Shown in pieces: positions 17,443-27,366 of a DNA stretch of 64,000 nucleotides. This DNA is from Rubrivivax sp. Lineage in GTDB: Bacteria > Pseudomonadota > Gammaproteobacteria > Burkholderiales > Burkholderiaceae_C. The position numbers were made by a program, and so were the translations under genes. The stretch's first letter is position 1. Each line of letters begins with the position of its first letter. The stretch is taken from assembly GCA_027484825.1 (NCBI GenBank), contig JAIXSE010000011.1:1-64000 (forward strand), read 5' to 3'. The notes beneath the pieces were generated by a model. It was not told where the DNA came from and ran no database searches. It saw only the letters and a list, made by a program, of their open reading frames with translations.

Positions 17443-18099
17443 ATGGACTTCACCACGCTGAACAGCACCAGCAAGACGACCTCCGGCACCGGCGGCACGT
17501 CCAGCAGCTCGTCACCGAATGCGGCCGACACCCAGGACCGTTTCCTCAAGCTGCTGGTGGCGCAGATGCAGAACCAGGATCCGATGAATCCGATGGACAA
17601 CGCCCAGGTCACGACCCAGCTGGCGCAGATCCAGACGGTGACCGGCGTGGGCAATGTCAACACCAGCATCCAGAGCCTGGCCAATCAGTTCAGCCAGATG
17701 CAGGCGCTGCAAAGCGTCAGCCTGGTCGGCCGCTCGGTGACGGTGCCCGGCAATCAAGTGTCGGTGGACAACGGCAAGGCGCAGCTCAACTACGAGCTGG
17801 CCAACCCCGCCGATTCGGTCAAGCTGGAAGTGCTCAACGGCGCCGGCACGGTGATCTCCACCCAGGACCTCGGCGCCCAGAAGGCCGGCAACCAGACCTA
17901 CACCTGGGACGCCAGCAAGTCCGGCGAAACCACCGGCCTGACCTTCCGCGTCACCGCCACCAAGAACACCAACCCGGTCACCGCCACCACCTACACCCGC
18001 GATGTGGTGAGTGCGGTGAACACCAGCGGCGCCACCCTGCAGCTGGAACTCAAGAACAGCGGTCTGGTCGATTACGACAAGGTCCGCAACATCGTCTGA
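17443..18099 (+). CDS. flgD: FlgD, hook cap / hook assembly scaffold
   Basis: FlgD caps the growing hook and is discarded when the hook is finished. The 218-residue protein has the conserved N-terminal block DRFLKLLVAQMQNQDPMNPM (residues 32–51) and the following NAQVTTQLAQIQT. The C-terminal part is an FN3/tudor-like beta domain. The first 30 residues are Ser/Thr/Gly-rich. It is the third gene of the flg operon. Confidence 0.96.
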   Translation: MDFTTLNSTSKTTSGTGGTSSSSSPNAADTQDRFLKLLVAQMQNQDPMNPMDNAQVTTQLAQIQTVTGVGNVNTSIQSLANQFSQMQALQSVSLVGRSVTVPGNQVSVDNGKAQLNYELANPADSVKLEVLNGAGTVISTQDLGAQKAGNQTYTWDASKSGETTGLTFRVTATKNTNPVTATTYTRDVVSAVNTSGATLQLELKNSGLVDYDKVRNIV

Positions 18100-18165
18100 T
18101 CTGCCGACGCCCTCCCCGTCGCGCGCACCCTGAACTGACCCGAACGAACCGCCCAAGGACTTCCC

Positions 18166-19569
18166 ATGAGCTTCCAACAAGGCCTCTCCGGATTGAACGC
18201 TTCCAGCAAGAACCTGGAAGTCATCGGCAACAACATTGCCAACGCCCAGACTTACGGGGCCAAGTCCTCGCGCGCTGAATTCGCCGACATGTACGCGACC
18301 GCGCTCAATGGGGCCGGCACCAACCAGATCGGCATCGGCGTGCAGTTGCAGACCGTGGCCCAGCAGTTCACGCAGGGCAACATCACCGTCACCGAAAACC
18401 CGATGGACCTGGCCATCAACGGCAATGGTTTCTTCCAGGTCAGCGACGGCAAGAGCCCGACCATGTACACCCGCAACGGCCAGTTCAAGGTCGACCGCGA
18501 GGGCTACATCGTCAACAACGACCAGCTCAAGCTGCAGGGCTATCCGGCCGACGGCAACGGCGTCATCCAGCCGGGTCTGGCCACCTCGCTGAAGCTGCCC
18601 ACCGGCGGCATCGACCCGAAGGTGACCAGCAGCATCGCCATGGAATTCACCCTGGATTCGCGTGCCGGCGCCACCGCCCCTTTCGAGCTGAGCGACCCGG
18701 CCGACCCGAATTCCGCCAAGATCGACAAGACCGGCATCACCCTGAGCGATCCCAAGACCTACAACAACGCCACCTCGCTGACCGTCTATGACGCCAAGGG
18801 CCAGCCGGTCGCGGTGACCCTGTACTACCAGCGCGCCAACAACGATGACGCCAACGGCAACACCGTCTGGAACGTCTATGTAACGGCCAACGGCAGCGCG
18901 GTGCAGTACGACGCCCAGGGCAATCCGATCCAGACCGAGGACGGCACGGCCACCGGCAACCCGTTGACCCCCTTCACCCAGGTCACCTTCCTGCCCACCG
19001 GCGGCAATCCGGTCTCGCCGGCGGCCAATGAGCTGCTGAACCTGAAGATTCCCGCCGGCGTGAATTCGCAGGGCGCGCCCACGCTGGCCATCCCGGCGCC
19101 GCCGGCCGACCCGTCCGATCCGTCGGTCAAGGGCATTTCGCTGGACATGACCTCGGCGGTGGAAAACGGCGCCAACTTCGCCGTCACCAGCCTGACGCAG
19201 GACGGCTATGCCCCGGGCCAGTTGACCGGCATCAGCATCGAGAACAACGGCATCGTCACCGCCCGCTATTCCAACGGCCAGTCCAAGCCGGCCGGCCAGG
19301 TGGAACTCGCCACCTTCCGCAATCCCCAGGGCCTGCAGCCGCTGGGCGGCAACCTGTGGAACCGCACCAATGCGTCCGGGGATGCGGTGGTGGGCGTGCC
19401 CGGCGACGGCAACCTCGGCGCCCTCAAGGCCGGCTCGCTGGAAGAGTCCAACGTGGACCTGACCAATGAGCTGGTGAACATGGTGACCGCGCAGCGCGTC
19501 TACCAGGCCAATGCCCAGACCATCAAGACCCAGGACCAGGTGCTGCAGACCCTGGTGAACCTGCGCTGA
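18166..19569 (+). CDS. flgE: FlgE, flagellar hook protein
   Basis: The hook subunit, 467 residues. The N-terminal LEVIGNNIANAQTYGAKSSR and the C-terminal DLTNELVNMVTAQRVYQANA form the paired terminal helices of the axial family. GNGFFQV marks the D1 region, and the middle carries the FlaE-type beta domain. AAGGACTT precedes the ATG. It sits between flgD and flgF. Confidence 0.97.
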   Translation: MSFQQGLSGLNASSKNLEVIGNNIANAQTYGAKSSRAEFADMYATALNGAGTNQIGIGVQLQTVAQQFTQGNITVTENPMDLAINGNGFFQVSDGKSPTMYTRNGQFKVDREGYIVNNDQLKLQGYPADGNGVIQPGLATSLKLPTGGIDPKVTSSIAMEFTLDSRAGATAPFELSDPADPNSAKIDKTGITLSDPKTYNNATSLTVYDAKGQPVAVTLYYQRANNDDANGNTVWNVYVTANGSAVQYDAQGNPIQTEDGTATGNPLTPFTQVTFLPTGGNPVSPAANELLNLKIPAGVNSQGAPTLAIPAPPADPSDPSVKGISLDMTSAVENGANFAVTSLTQDGYAPGQLTGISIENNGIVTARYSNGQSKPAGQVELATFRNPQGLQPLGGNLWNRTNASGDAVVGVPGDGNLGALKAGSLEESNVDLTNELVNMVTAQRVYQANAQTIKTQDQVLQTLVNLR

Positions 19570-19606
19570 TCGACCCGACCGCGCTTAAGCCCAAGGAACG
19601 CTGACC

Positions 19607-20335
19607 ATGGACCGCATGATCTATCTGTCGATGAGTGGCGCACAGGCCGCCCTCTCGCGCCAGGACGTGCTGGCCAACAACCTGGCCAACGCCAACAGCA
19701 ATGGCTTCCGGGCCGAGCTGCAGGCCTTCCGTTCGGTGCCGGTGCGCGGCGACGGCTCGACCGTGCGGGCCTTCTCGCTGGAAACCACCACCGGTCACGA
19801 CCTCTCGGCCGGACCGCTGGAGACCACCGGCCGCAACCTGGACGTGGCCATGAAGGGAAAGACCTGGATGGCGGTGCAGGCCCTGGACGGCACCGAGGCC
19901 TACACCCGCGCCGGCTCGCTGGATGTGAATGCCGAAGGCCTGCTGGTCATGCGCAATGGCCTGCAGGTGCTGGGCGACGGCGGCCCGATCAGCGTGCCGC
20001 CCAACTCGACGGTGGACATCGGCGAGGACGGCACCATCACCGCCAAGACCGGCAACCAGCGCCCGGTGAACATCGGCAAGCTCAAGCTGGTGACCGAGGA
20101 TGGCCGATTCACCCGCCGCAACGACGGCCTGTTCGCAGCCGCGGACGGCGAGCCGCTGCCCGCCGACCCCGTCGGCCGGGTCCAGGCTGGCGCGCTGGAA
20201 GGCTCCAATGTCTCCCCGGTGGAGACGATGGTGGGCATGATCGCCGCCGCGCGGCAGTTCGAGCAGCAGATGAAGCTGCTGCAGATTGCCCAGACCCACG
20301 GCCAGGCCGCGTCCAAGCTGCTGAGCGACAGCTGA
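19607..20335 (+). CDS. flgF: FlgF, proximal rod protein
   Basis: A rod protein of 242 residues with the N-terminal LANNLANANSNGFRAELQAF and the C-terminal SNVSPVETMVGMIAAARQFE. The middle has a FlgF/G-type segment (AYTRAGSLDVNAEGLLVMRN). It is 37 bases after flgE and precedes flgG by 109 bases. Confidence 0.96.
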   Translation: MDRMIYLSMSGAQAALSRQDVLANNLANANSNGFRAELQAFRSVPVRGDGSTVRAFSLETTTGHDLSAGPLETTGRNLDVAMKGKTWMAVQALDGTEAYTRAGSLDVNAEGLLVMRNGLQVLGDGGPISVPPNSTVDIGEDGTITAKTGNQRPVNIGKLKLVTEDGRFTRRNDGLFAAADGEPLPADPVGRVQAGALEGSNVSPVETMVGMIAAARQFEQQMKLLQIAQTHGQAASKLLSDS

Positions 20336-20444
20336 TGCTCAGCGCGGTGAACCTCACGAAACGCGCCCCCAATCCGGCGCTCATCCGGGCTTTGACGGCC
20401 GCGGATGACGGCACAGTGCCAGTCTGAAGAATCAGGAGTTCAAC

Positions 20445-21227
20445 ATGCTACGTTCCCTCTGGATCGCCAAGACCGGCATGGAAGCCCAGCAGATGCAGCT
20501 GGATGTGGTCTCGCACAACCTGGCCAACGTCTCGACCAACGGCTACAAGCGGGAGCATGCGGTGTTCGAGGATCTGATGTATCAGAACCTGCGTCCGGCC
20601 GGCTCCGCCACCTCCGAGCAGACCAGCCTGCCCACCGGGCTGCAGGTGGGCCTGGGCGTGCGCGCCGTGGCCACGTCCCGCAACCACACCCAGGGCTCGC
20701 TGCAGCAGTCGGGCAACTACCTGGACGTGGCGATCAAGGGCAACGGCTTCTTCCAGATCCAGATGCCGGACGGCACCACCGCCTACACCCGCGATGGCAG
20801 CTTCCAGCTGGACGCCAACGGCCAGGTGGTCACCAACAACGGCTATACCGTGCTGCCCGGCCTGATCGTGCCGGCCGACGCCAAGTCCCTGACCATCGGC
20901 CAGGACGGCACCGTCTCGGTCACCACCGCCGGCAACACCAACCCCACCACGCTGGGGCAGTTGCAACTGGCCAACTTCATCAATCCGCCCGGGCTGGAAT
21001 CGCTGGGCGGCAACCTGTATGCGGAAACCGTCGCCTCCGGCACGCCGCAGACCGGCGCGCCAGGCACCAACAGCCTGGGCGCGGTCCAGCAGGGCTTCAC
21101 CGAAACCTCCAATGTGAATGTGGTGGAAGAGCTGGTGTCCATGATCCAGACCCAGCGCGCCTACGAGCTCAACTCGAAGGCCATCCAGACCTCGGATCAG
21201 ATGTTGCAGAAGCTGTCGCAGATCTGA
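20445..21227 (+). CDS. flgG: FlgG, distal rod protein
   Basis: The distal rod subunit, 260 residues, the expected length. It has N-terminal [20 protein letters not shown] with [12 protein letters not shown], then [20 protein letters not shown], and C-terminal [20 protein letters not shown]. The start follows AGGAG. It lies between flgF and flgH. Confidence 0.98.
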   Translation: MLRSLWIAKTGMEAQQMQLDVVSHNLANVSTNGYKREHAVFEDLMYQNLRPAGSATSEQTSLPTGLQVGLGVRAVATSRNHTQGSLQQSGNYLDVAIKGNGFFQIQMPDGTTAYTRDGSFQLDANGQVVTNNGYTVLPGLIVPADAKSLTIGQDGTVSVTTAGNTNPTTLGQLQLANFINPPGLESLGGNLYAETVASGTPQTGAPGTNSLGAVQQGFTETSNVNVVEELVSMIQTQRAYELNSKAIQTSDQMLQKLSQI

Positions 21228-21261
21228 GCGTGACGGCTTGAACGCGTTCCAGGAGTTGCTC

Positions 21262-21978
21262 ATGTCCCCGTCTTTCTCCCCTGTCTTCGCGGGCGTCCGC
21301 CGGCTGGTCCTGAGCCTGTCCGTGCCCGCCATGGCCGTGCTCAGCGCCTGCAGCACCCCCTATCCGCAGCCGCGGGTGGAGATGCAACCGGCGCCCGTCG
21401 TCCGCATGCCCGAGCCGATTCCGGCGTCGGCCAACAACGGCGCCATCTATCAGAACGCGAACTTCCGTCCCCTGTTCGAGGACCATCGCGCGCGGCTGGT
21501 CGGCGACGTCGTCACCGTCACCATCACCGAGAAGGTCAGCGCCAGCCAGAAGTCCAGCTCCGAGCTGAACAAGACCGGCGAGCTCACCGCCGGTGTCACC
21601 GCCATTCCCGGCTTTGCCGCCAATTCCTTTGGCACCGGACGGGCGGAGGTCGGCGGCACCTCGTCCAACAAGAACACCGGCAAGGGCACCAACGAGAACT
21701 CCAACGACTTCTCCGGCACGATCACCGCCGTGGTGACCGGCGTGCTGCCCAACGGCCACCTGCTGATCTCCGGTGAAAAACAGGTCGGCGTGAACAACAA
21801 CGTCGACGTGCTGCGCTTCTTCGGCCAGGTCGACCCGCAGTCCATCCGCCAGGGGAACACGGTGCCGTCCACAGCGGTGGCCAATGTGCGGGTGGAGCAG
21901 CGCGGCCGCGGCGCGGTGGCGGATGCGCATTCAATTGGCTGGCTATCCCGGTTCTTCTTGAACCTTTCGCCGACTTAA
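21262..21978 (+). CDS. flgH: FlgH, L-ring lipoprotein
   Basis: FlgH forms the outer-membrane L ring around the rod. The 238-residue protein has a type II signal peptide with lipobox LSAC and the lipidated Cys at residue 30. The conserved core includes GDVVTVTITEKVSASQKSSS and VLPNGHLLISGEKQVGVN. The ATG at 21262 is preferred over a TTG at 21238 because CCAGGAG lies six bases before it. It follows flgG by 34 bases. Confidence 0.96.
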   Translation: MSPSFSPVFAGVRRLVLSLSVPAMAVLSACSTPYPQPRVEMQPAPVVRMPEPIPASANNGAIYQNANFRPLFEDHRARLVGDVVTVTITEKVSASQKSSSELNKTGELTAGVTAIPGFAANSFGTGRAEVGGTSSNKNTGKGTNENSNDFSGTITAVVTGVLPNGHLLISGEKQVGVNNNVDVLRFFGQVDPQSIRQGNTVPSTAVANVRVEQRGRGAVADAHSIGWLSRFFLNLSPT

Positions 21979-22024
21979 GTTTGCCCACAATCGGTCACAC
22001 GAGTCTGCCTCACGTGTGACCGAG

Positions 22025-23179
22025 ATGTACCCCAACACCTTCCTCCCTCTCCGCCGCTTTTTCAGTCCCTGCCCCCGCCTGCTGGCCAGTGGCCTGCTGA
22101 GCCTGATGGCGCTGCTGGCGGTGGCCCCTGCGGCCCACGCCACCCGCATCAAGGAAGTGGCGGCCGTGCAGGGCGTGCGTTCCAACCCGCTGACCGGCTA
22201 CGGCCTGGTGGTGGGTCTGGACGGCACCGGCGACCAGACCACCCAGGCCCCCTTCACCGGCCAGAGCCTCACCGCCATGCTGCAGCAGTTCGGCGTGACG
22301 CTGCCCCAGGGCGTGACCATGCAGCCCAAGAATGTGGCGGCGGTGATGATCACCACCCAGTTGCCGCCCTTCGCCCAGCCCGGCCAGCCGCTGGATGTGG
22401 TGGTCTCCTCCATGGGCAATGCCAAGAGCCTGCGCGGTGGCACGCTGATCGCCACGCCGCTGCGCGGTGCCGACGGCCAGGTCTACGCCATCGCCCAGGG
22501 CAACCTGGTGGTCGGCGGGGCAGGCGCCTCGGCCGGCGGCTCCAAGGTGCAGATCAACCATCTGAGCGCCGGCCGCATCCCCAACGGGGCGCTGGTGGAA
22601 CGTAGCGTGCCCACGCCGCTGCAGCAGAACGAATTCCTGCAACTGGACCTGAATGCCTCGGACTTCGGCACCGCCCGCGCGGTCGCCAAGGCCATCAACA
22701 AGGCCAAGGGCGAAGGCACGGCCCAGCCGCTGGACGGCCGCGTGGTGCGGGTGCGGGCGCCGCTGGCGCCGGAGGCCCGTGTCGCCTTCCTGGCCGACAT
22801 GGAGAACCTGCCCATCGACCTGGAAACCCCGGCGGCCCGCATCGTCATCAATGCCCGCACCGGCTCGGTGGTGATGAACCAGGCGGTGACGCTCTCGCCC
22901 TGCGCGGTGGCCCACGGCAATCTGGCGGTGACGATCTCCAGCACGCCGCAGGTCAGCCAGCCCAATGCGCTGTCCGGCGGGCAGACGACGGTGACGGAGA
23001 AGACCGACATCTCCATCAAGCAGGACCCTGGCACGCTGATCCAGCTGCCGGCCGGCACCCGCCTCAATGATGTGGTGAAGGCGCTCAACACGCTGGGCGC
23101 CACGCCCCAGGACCTGCTGGCCATCTTGCAGGCGATGAAAAGTGCCGGCGCCCTCAATGCCGAGCTGGAGGTGATCTGA
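22025..23179 (+). CDS. flgI: FlgI, P-ring protein
   Basis: FlgI forms the periplasmic P ring in the peptidoglycan layer. A signal peptide (LLSLMALLAVAPAAHA) is followed by the mature start TRIKEVAAVQGVRSNPLTGY. GYGLVVGLDGTGDQ and LNASDFGTARAVAKAIN are typical. From ATG 22025 it has 384 residues; a GTG at 22016 would add three, and neither has a strong ribosome-binding site. FlgA, on the other strand, is its chaperone. Confidence 0.96.
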   Translation: MYPNTFLPLRRFFSPCPRLLASGLLSLMALLAVAPAAHATRIKEVAAVQGVRSNPLTGYGLVVGLDGTGDQTTQAPFTGQSLTAMLQQFGVTLPQGVTMQPKNVAAVMITTQLPPFAQPGQPLDVVVSSMGNAKSLRGGTLIATPLRGADGQVYAIAQGNLVVGGAGASAGGSKVQINHLSAGRIPNGALVERSVPTPLQQNEFLQLDLNASDFGTARAVAKAINKAKGEGTAQPLDGRVVRVRAPLAPEARVAFLADMENLPIDLETPAARIVINARTGSVVMNQAVTLSPCAVAHGNLAVTISSTPQVSQPNALSGGQTTVTEKTDISIKQDPGTLIQLPAGTRLNDVVKALNTLGATPQDLLAILQAMKSAGALNAELEVI

Positions 23180-23180
23180 C

Positions 23181-24062
23181 ATGGCACTCTCGACTCCCCT
23201 GAGCACCGCCCTGGGCAACGGCGGCCTCTCGAACGACACCCGCTCCATCGACCAGCTCAAGTCGGTCGCCGCCCGCGATCCGAAGGCAGCGGTCAAGGAG
23301 ACCGCCAAGCAGTTCGAAACCCTGTTCATGCAGGAAGTGATGAAGAGCATGCGCCAGGCCACCATGAGCTCGGGCATGCTGGACAACTCCGCCACGCAGA
23401 TGGGCGGCGAGATGCTGGACCAGCAGTACGCCGGCAAGATGGCTGGCCTGCCGGGTGGCCTGTCGCAGGCCATCGAGCGTCACCTGCAGCGTCAGCTGGG
23501 TGTGAAGGACGGTGAACTGCCCAGCGCCAAGGCCGCCGCCGCCACGCAGCAACTGCCGCAACTGGCCACGAAGAATGTGCAGCCGCATGTGCAGGACTTC
23601 ATCCAGAAGCACGACAGCGCCGCCAAGTCCGCCCAGGCCGCCACCGGCATTCCGGCCAGCTTCATGATCGCCCAGGCGGCGCATGAGTCCGGCTGGGGCA
23701 AGCGCGAGATCCTGAACAAGGACGGCAGCAGCAGCTTCAATGTCTTCGGCATCAAGGCGGGTCCGGGTTGGACCGGCAAGGTGGCCGAAGTCAGCACCAC
23801 CGAATATGTGGACGGCAAGCCGCAGCGGGTGACGGCCAAGTTCCGCGCCTACGGCAGCTACGAAGAAGCCTTCAAGGACTATGCCAAGCTGATCAGCAGC
23901 AACGACCGCTATCGCGACGTGGTGGCCAAGGCCAGCACCGGCAGCGCCGAAGGATTTGCCAAGGGCCTGCAGAAGGCCGGCTACGCCACCGATCCGGAGT
24001 ACGCGTCCAAGCTGGCGCGTGTCATCAACACCACCATGCGCGTGCAACGCGCCATGGCCTGA
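23181..24062 (+). CDS. flgJ: FlgJ, rod-binding protein and peptidoglycan hydrolase
   Basis: A two-domain protein of 293 residues. The N-terminal rod-capping domain (KETAKQFETLFMQEVMKSMR) helps rod assembly. The C-terminal GH73 N-acetylglucosaminidase-type domain, from about residue 150, has the catalytic Glu in IAQAAHESGWGKREI and clears the cell wall for the rod. The start is one base after the flgI stop. The dual-domain form is the beta/gamma-proteobacterial type. Confidence 0.96.
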   Translation: MALSTPLSTALGNGGLSNDTRSIDQLKSVAARDPKAAVKETAKQFETLFMQEVMKSMRQATMSSGMLDNSATQMGGEMLDQQYAGKMAGLPGGLSQAIERHLQRQLGVKDGELPSAKAAAATQQLPQLATKNVQPHVQDFIQKHDSAAKSAQAATGIPASFMIAQAAHESGWGKREILNKDGSSSFNVFGIKAGPGWTGKVAEVSTTEYVDGKPQRVTAKFRAYGSYEEAFKDYAKLISSNDRYRDVVAKASTGSAEGFAKGLQKAGYATDPEYASKLARVINTTMRVQRAMA

Positions 24063-24079
24063 CGCCCTAGGACACCAGC

Positions 24080-26053
24080 ATGTCGACCTCCGCCCTGCTC
24101 TCCCTTGGCGTGCGGGCCATGTTCGCCAATCAGGCGGCCCTGCAGACCATCGGCCAGAACATCGCCAATGCCAACGTGGCCGGTTACTCGCGCCAGGAAG
24201 TGGTGCTCACCACCCCCGAGGGGCAGTTCACCGGCGCGGGCTACTTCGGCAAGGGCGTGAACGTCCAGACGGTCACCCGCTCGCACAATGAATTCCTGAC
24301 GCGCGAAGCCGCCGCCGCCAAGTCGCAGGCCTTCATGGACAACACCATGCAGGCGCAGTTGTCGCAGCTGGAGAACGTCTTCCCCACCGGCTCCGACGGC
24401 ATCGGCCAGGCCAGCAACGACTTCCTCAACGCCCTGGTGGATGTGGCCAGCCGCCCGTCCGACCCGTCCGCCCGTCAGGTGGTGCTGGGCAAGGCGCAGG
24501 AACTGGCGGCGCGTTTCCAGAGCGCGGGCCAGCAAATGGCCGACCTGCAGTCGGGCGTCGTCAGCGACATGAAGGCGGACGTCAAGACCGTCAACGAGCT
24601 GGCAAAGCAGATTGCCGCAGCCAACGACCAGATCGCCCGGGCCAACGGCACCACCCACTCCCCCAACGATCTGCTGGACAAGCGCGATCAGCTGGTGTCC
24701 CAGCTCAGCCAGTATGTGCAGGTCTCCACCGTGGCCAGCAGCGACGGCACGGTGGGCGTGTTCATCGGCGGCGGCCAGCGCCTGGTGCTGGGCAGCCAGG
24801 CCCAGGAGCTGCAGGTCACGCCCGACCCCTACGACAATTCCCGGGCCCAGCTGTCCATCACCGAGGCCAACGGCACCCGGGTGCTGGACGACAGCACCCT
24901 GACCGGCGGCTCCCTGACCGCCCTGCTGCGCTACCAGAACACCCACCTGCAAGATGCCCGCAATCTGCTGGGCCAGATGGCCACGGCGATTGCCACGCGG
25001 GTGAACGAACAGCAGTCGCTGGGCGTGGACCTCAAGGCCGCGGCCGGTGGCCCGCTGTTCAGCATCGCCCCGCCGACCGTCATGCCGGCCATCACCAACA
25101 AGGGCGATGCCAAGCTGTCGGCCACCATCACCGATGGCTCGCTGGTGCCGGCCCTGTCCTTCGTCATCTCGGCCGACCCGACCGGCACGCCCGACAGCTA
25201 CCAGATCGCGGTGCGTCCGGACGGCACGGCCACGACGATGAACAAGGACCAGATCGAGAAGGCCTACGGCATCAGCCTGAGCATGACCGGCACGATGCAG
25301 GCCAACGACCGCTTCGTGCTGGAGCCGGTGGCCGCCGCCGCCACCAGCTTCAAGCGCACCCTGGACGACCCCAGCGGCCTGGCCGCCGCGGCGCCGGTGG
25401 TGGGCACGGTCGATGTGAACAACAAGGGCACGGCGACGGTGGACTCGCTCTATGCGGTCAATGCGAAGTTCGACAAGAGCCTGCAGCCGTCCACCGTGCA
25501 GTTCGGCACCGTCAATGCCGACCAGAGCATCAACTACACCATCACGCTGGCGGACAACACCAGCTACACCGGCACCTGGAAGGCCGGGCAGGCCATCGGC
25601 AACGACCCGACCAACAACGTGGACCTGGGCTTTGAGCTGCGCCTGAACGGCGTGCCGCGTGAGGGCGACAAGATCAACCTGCAGCCCTCGGATGCGGTGG
25701 TCTCGACCAACAACGGCAATGCCAAGGCCTTCCTGAAGCTGCAGAGCGAGACCTTCGTGGGCAAGCAGTTGCAGGCCGACGGCACCCTCTCCCGCGGCCA
25801 GACGGTGACCGAGGCCTATGCGGCCGCGATTGCGGACGTCGGCTCGCGGGTGCAGGGAGCGGAATACCTGGCCAGCGTCTCCACCACCGTGGCCAGCCAG
25901 GCGGAAGACACCCGCTCCGGCCAGGCCGGCGTCAACCTCGACGAGGAAGCCGCCCGCCTGATGCAGTTCCAGCAGGGCTACCAGGCCGCTGCCAAGGTGC
26001 TGCAGACCGCCCAGACCATCTTTGACCAATTGCTGAGCATCGTGCAGCGCTGA
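24080..26053 (+). CDS. flgK: FlgK, hook-filament junction protein 1
   Basis: FlgK joins hook and filament and is chaperoned by FlgN. The 657-residue protein has the N-terminal helix LQTIGQNIANANVAGYSRQE. The C-terminal helix is GVNLDEEAARLMQFQQGYQA. The variable middle is larger than in E. coli (547 aa) and Ala/Thr/Gly-rich, probably surface-exposed beta domains. It is followed by flgL after 52 bases. Confidence 0.96.
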   Translation: MSTSALLSLGVRAMFANQAALQTIGQNIANANVAGYSRQEVVLTTPEGQFTGAGYFGKGVNVQTVTRSHNEFLTREAAAAKSQAFMDNTMQAQLSQLENVFPTGSDGIGQASNDFLNALVDVASRPSDPSARQVVLGKAQELAARFQSAGQQMADLQSGVVSDMKADVKTVNELAKQIAAANDQIARANGTTHSPNDLLDKRDQLVSQLSQYVQVSTVASSDGTVGVFIGGGQRLVLGSQAQELQVTPDPYDNSRAQLSITEANGTRVLDDSTLTGGSLTALLRYQNTHLQDARNLLGQMATAIATRVNEQQSLGVDLKAAAGGPLFSIAPPTVMPAITNKGDAKLSATITDGSLVPALSFVISADPTGTPDSYQIAVRPDGTATTMNKDQIEKAYGISLSMTGTMQANDRFVLEPVAAAATSFKRTLDDPSGLAAAAPVVGTVDVNNKGTATVDSLYAVNAKFDKSLQPSTVQFGTVNADQSINYTITLADNTSYTGTWKAGQAIGNDPTNNVDLGFELRLNGVPREGDKINLQPSDAVVSTNNGNAKAFLKLQSETFVGKQLQADGTLSRGQTVTEAYAAAIADVGSRVQGAEYLASVSTTVASQAEDTRSGQAGVNLDEEAARLMQFQQGYQAAAKVLQTAQTIFDQLLSIVQR

Positions 26054-26105
26054 TCCGATGATCCGCCGCACCGCCCTTCAGTGAACTGACGCCAGGACGA
26101 CCGCC

Positions 26106-27353
26106 ATGCGCCTCTCCACCGCCAACATGTTCGAGGCCAGCATCTCGACGCTGCAAAAACGCCAGCAGGAGATGCAGGACGCCCAGCAACGCCTGACCTC
26201 CGGCAAGCGGGTCGAAAAAGGCAGCGACGACCCCACCGGCGCCGCCCGGGCCGAACGCGCCCGCACCGCCATCGGCCAGGTGGACGCCAGCACCCGCGCC
26301 CTGGAAGCCAGCCGCAACAGCATGACGCTGGCCGAAAGCGCCCTGGGCGATGCCAATGAAATCATGCAGCAGATCCGCGAGACGCTGATCGCCGCCGGCA
26401 ATGCCAGCTACACCGACGCCGAGCGCAAGAGCCTGGCCAACAAGGTGCAGGGCCTGCGCGACCAGTTGCTGTCCATCGCCAACCGGGGCGACGGGGCGGG
26501 CGGTTTCCTCTTCTCCGGCCAGGGCACGACCGGCACGCCCTTCCTGGACAACCCGGTCCAGCGGGATGCCGCCGGCAATCGCACCGGGGGCGGCGTCAGC
26601 TTCGACGGCATCGGCGGCAATGTGACCACCGGCAACCTGGAGAACTATCCGCTCAGCGTGGATGGCCGGGCCGCCTGGGAACAGGCGCGCAGCGGCAACG
26701 GCACCTTCGTGACCGGGGCCGGCACCAATGCCACCACCGGTGCGGCGCCGGCGGGCTGGATCGATAGCGGCCGGGTGACCGACCCCACCGCCGTCACCGG
26801 CGCGTCCTACTCCATCACCATCACCGGCACGGCCCCGTCGCAAACTTACACCGTCTACAACGAGACGCAGGGCCATGTACCCGTGGCCAGCGACAACTAC
26901 ACCGCCGGCAACACCGTCAAGTTCGACGGGCTGGCCATGACCATCGGCGGCAATCCGGTGGACGGCGACACCTTCACCGTCGCCCCCGCCACCAATGACC
27001 TGAAGGTCTTCGACGTGCTGGACCGCACCATCGAATCCCTGCGCAAGGACGGCCGCACCGGCTCCCAGGTGACCCAGGACAACCTGGTCAACCTGCGGGA
27101 TCTGGACGCCGTCATGGGCAACCTGACCAATGTGCGCAGCCAGGTCGGCGAGCAGATGAATAACCTCGACGGATCCCAGACGCGCCTCCAGACCTTGAAG
27201 GTTTACAACCAGGCTGAGCAATCTGCCGCAGAGGATCTGGATATGACGCAGGGCATTTCCGATTTCCAGAACCAGCAGACGGGCTACGATGCGGCGTTGA
27301 AGACTTACGCGATGGTTCAGCGCATGTCGCTGTTCCAATACCTCAACTCCTGA
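26106..27353 (+). CDS. flgL: FlgL, hook-filament junction protein 3
   Basis: The second junction protein, 415 residues. It has a flagellin-like N-terminus (MRLSTANMFEASISTLQKRQ … RLTSGKRVEKGSDDPTGAAR) and a C-terminal helix (DLDMTQGISDFQNQQTGYDA). The central part is a variable beta domain. It is the last structural gene of the flg run, and the HDOD gene starts 13 bases later, probably in the same transcript. Confidence 0.96.
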   Translation: MRLSTANMFEASISTLQKRQQEMQDAQQRLTSGKRVEKGSDDPTGAARAERARTAIGQVDASTRALEASRNSMTLAESALGDANEIMQQIRETLIAAGNASYTDAERKSLANKVQGLRDQLLSIANRGDGAGGFLFSGQGTTGTPFLDNPVQRDAAGNRTGGGVSFDGIGGNVTTGNLENYPLSVDGRAAWEQARSGNGTFVTGAGTNATTGAAPAGWIDSGRVTDPTAVTGASYSITITGTAPSQTYTVYNETQGHVPVASDNYTAGNTVKFDGLAMTIGGNPVDGDTFTVAPATNDLKVFDVLDRTIESLRKDGRTGSQVTQDNLVNLRDLDAVMGNLTNVRSQVGEQMNNLDGSQTRLQTLKVYNQAEQSAAEDLDMTQGISDFQNQQTGYDAALKTYAMVQRMSLFQYLNS

Positions 27354-27366
27354 CGCCGCCATCTGC

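Noticed and set aside
22010-23473. 487-codon minus-strand frame opposite flgI
   Set aside because: It is a shadow of flgI/flgJ and full of His/Gly/Gln typical of antisense frames in GC-rich genomes.
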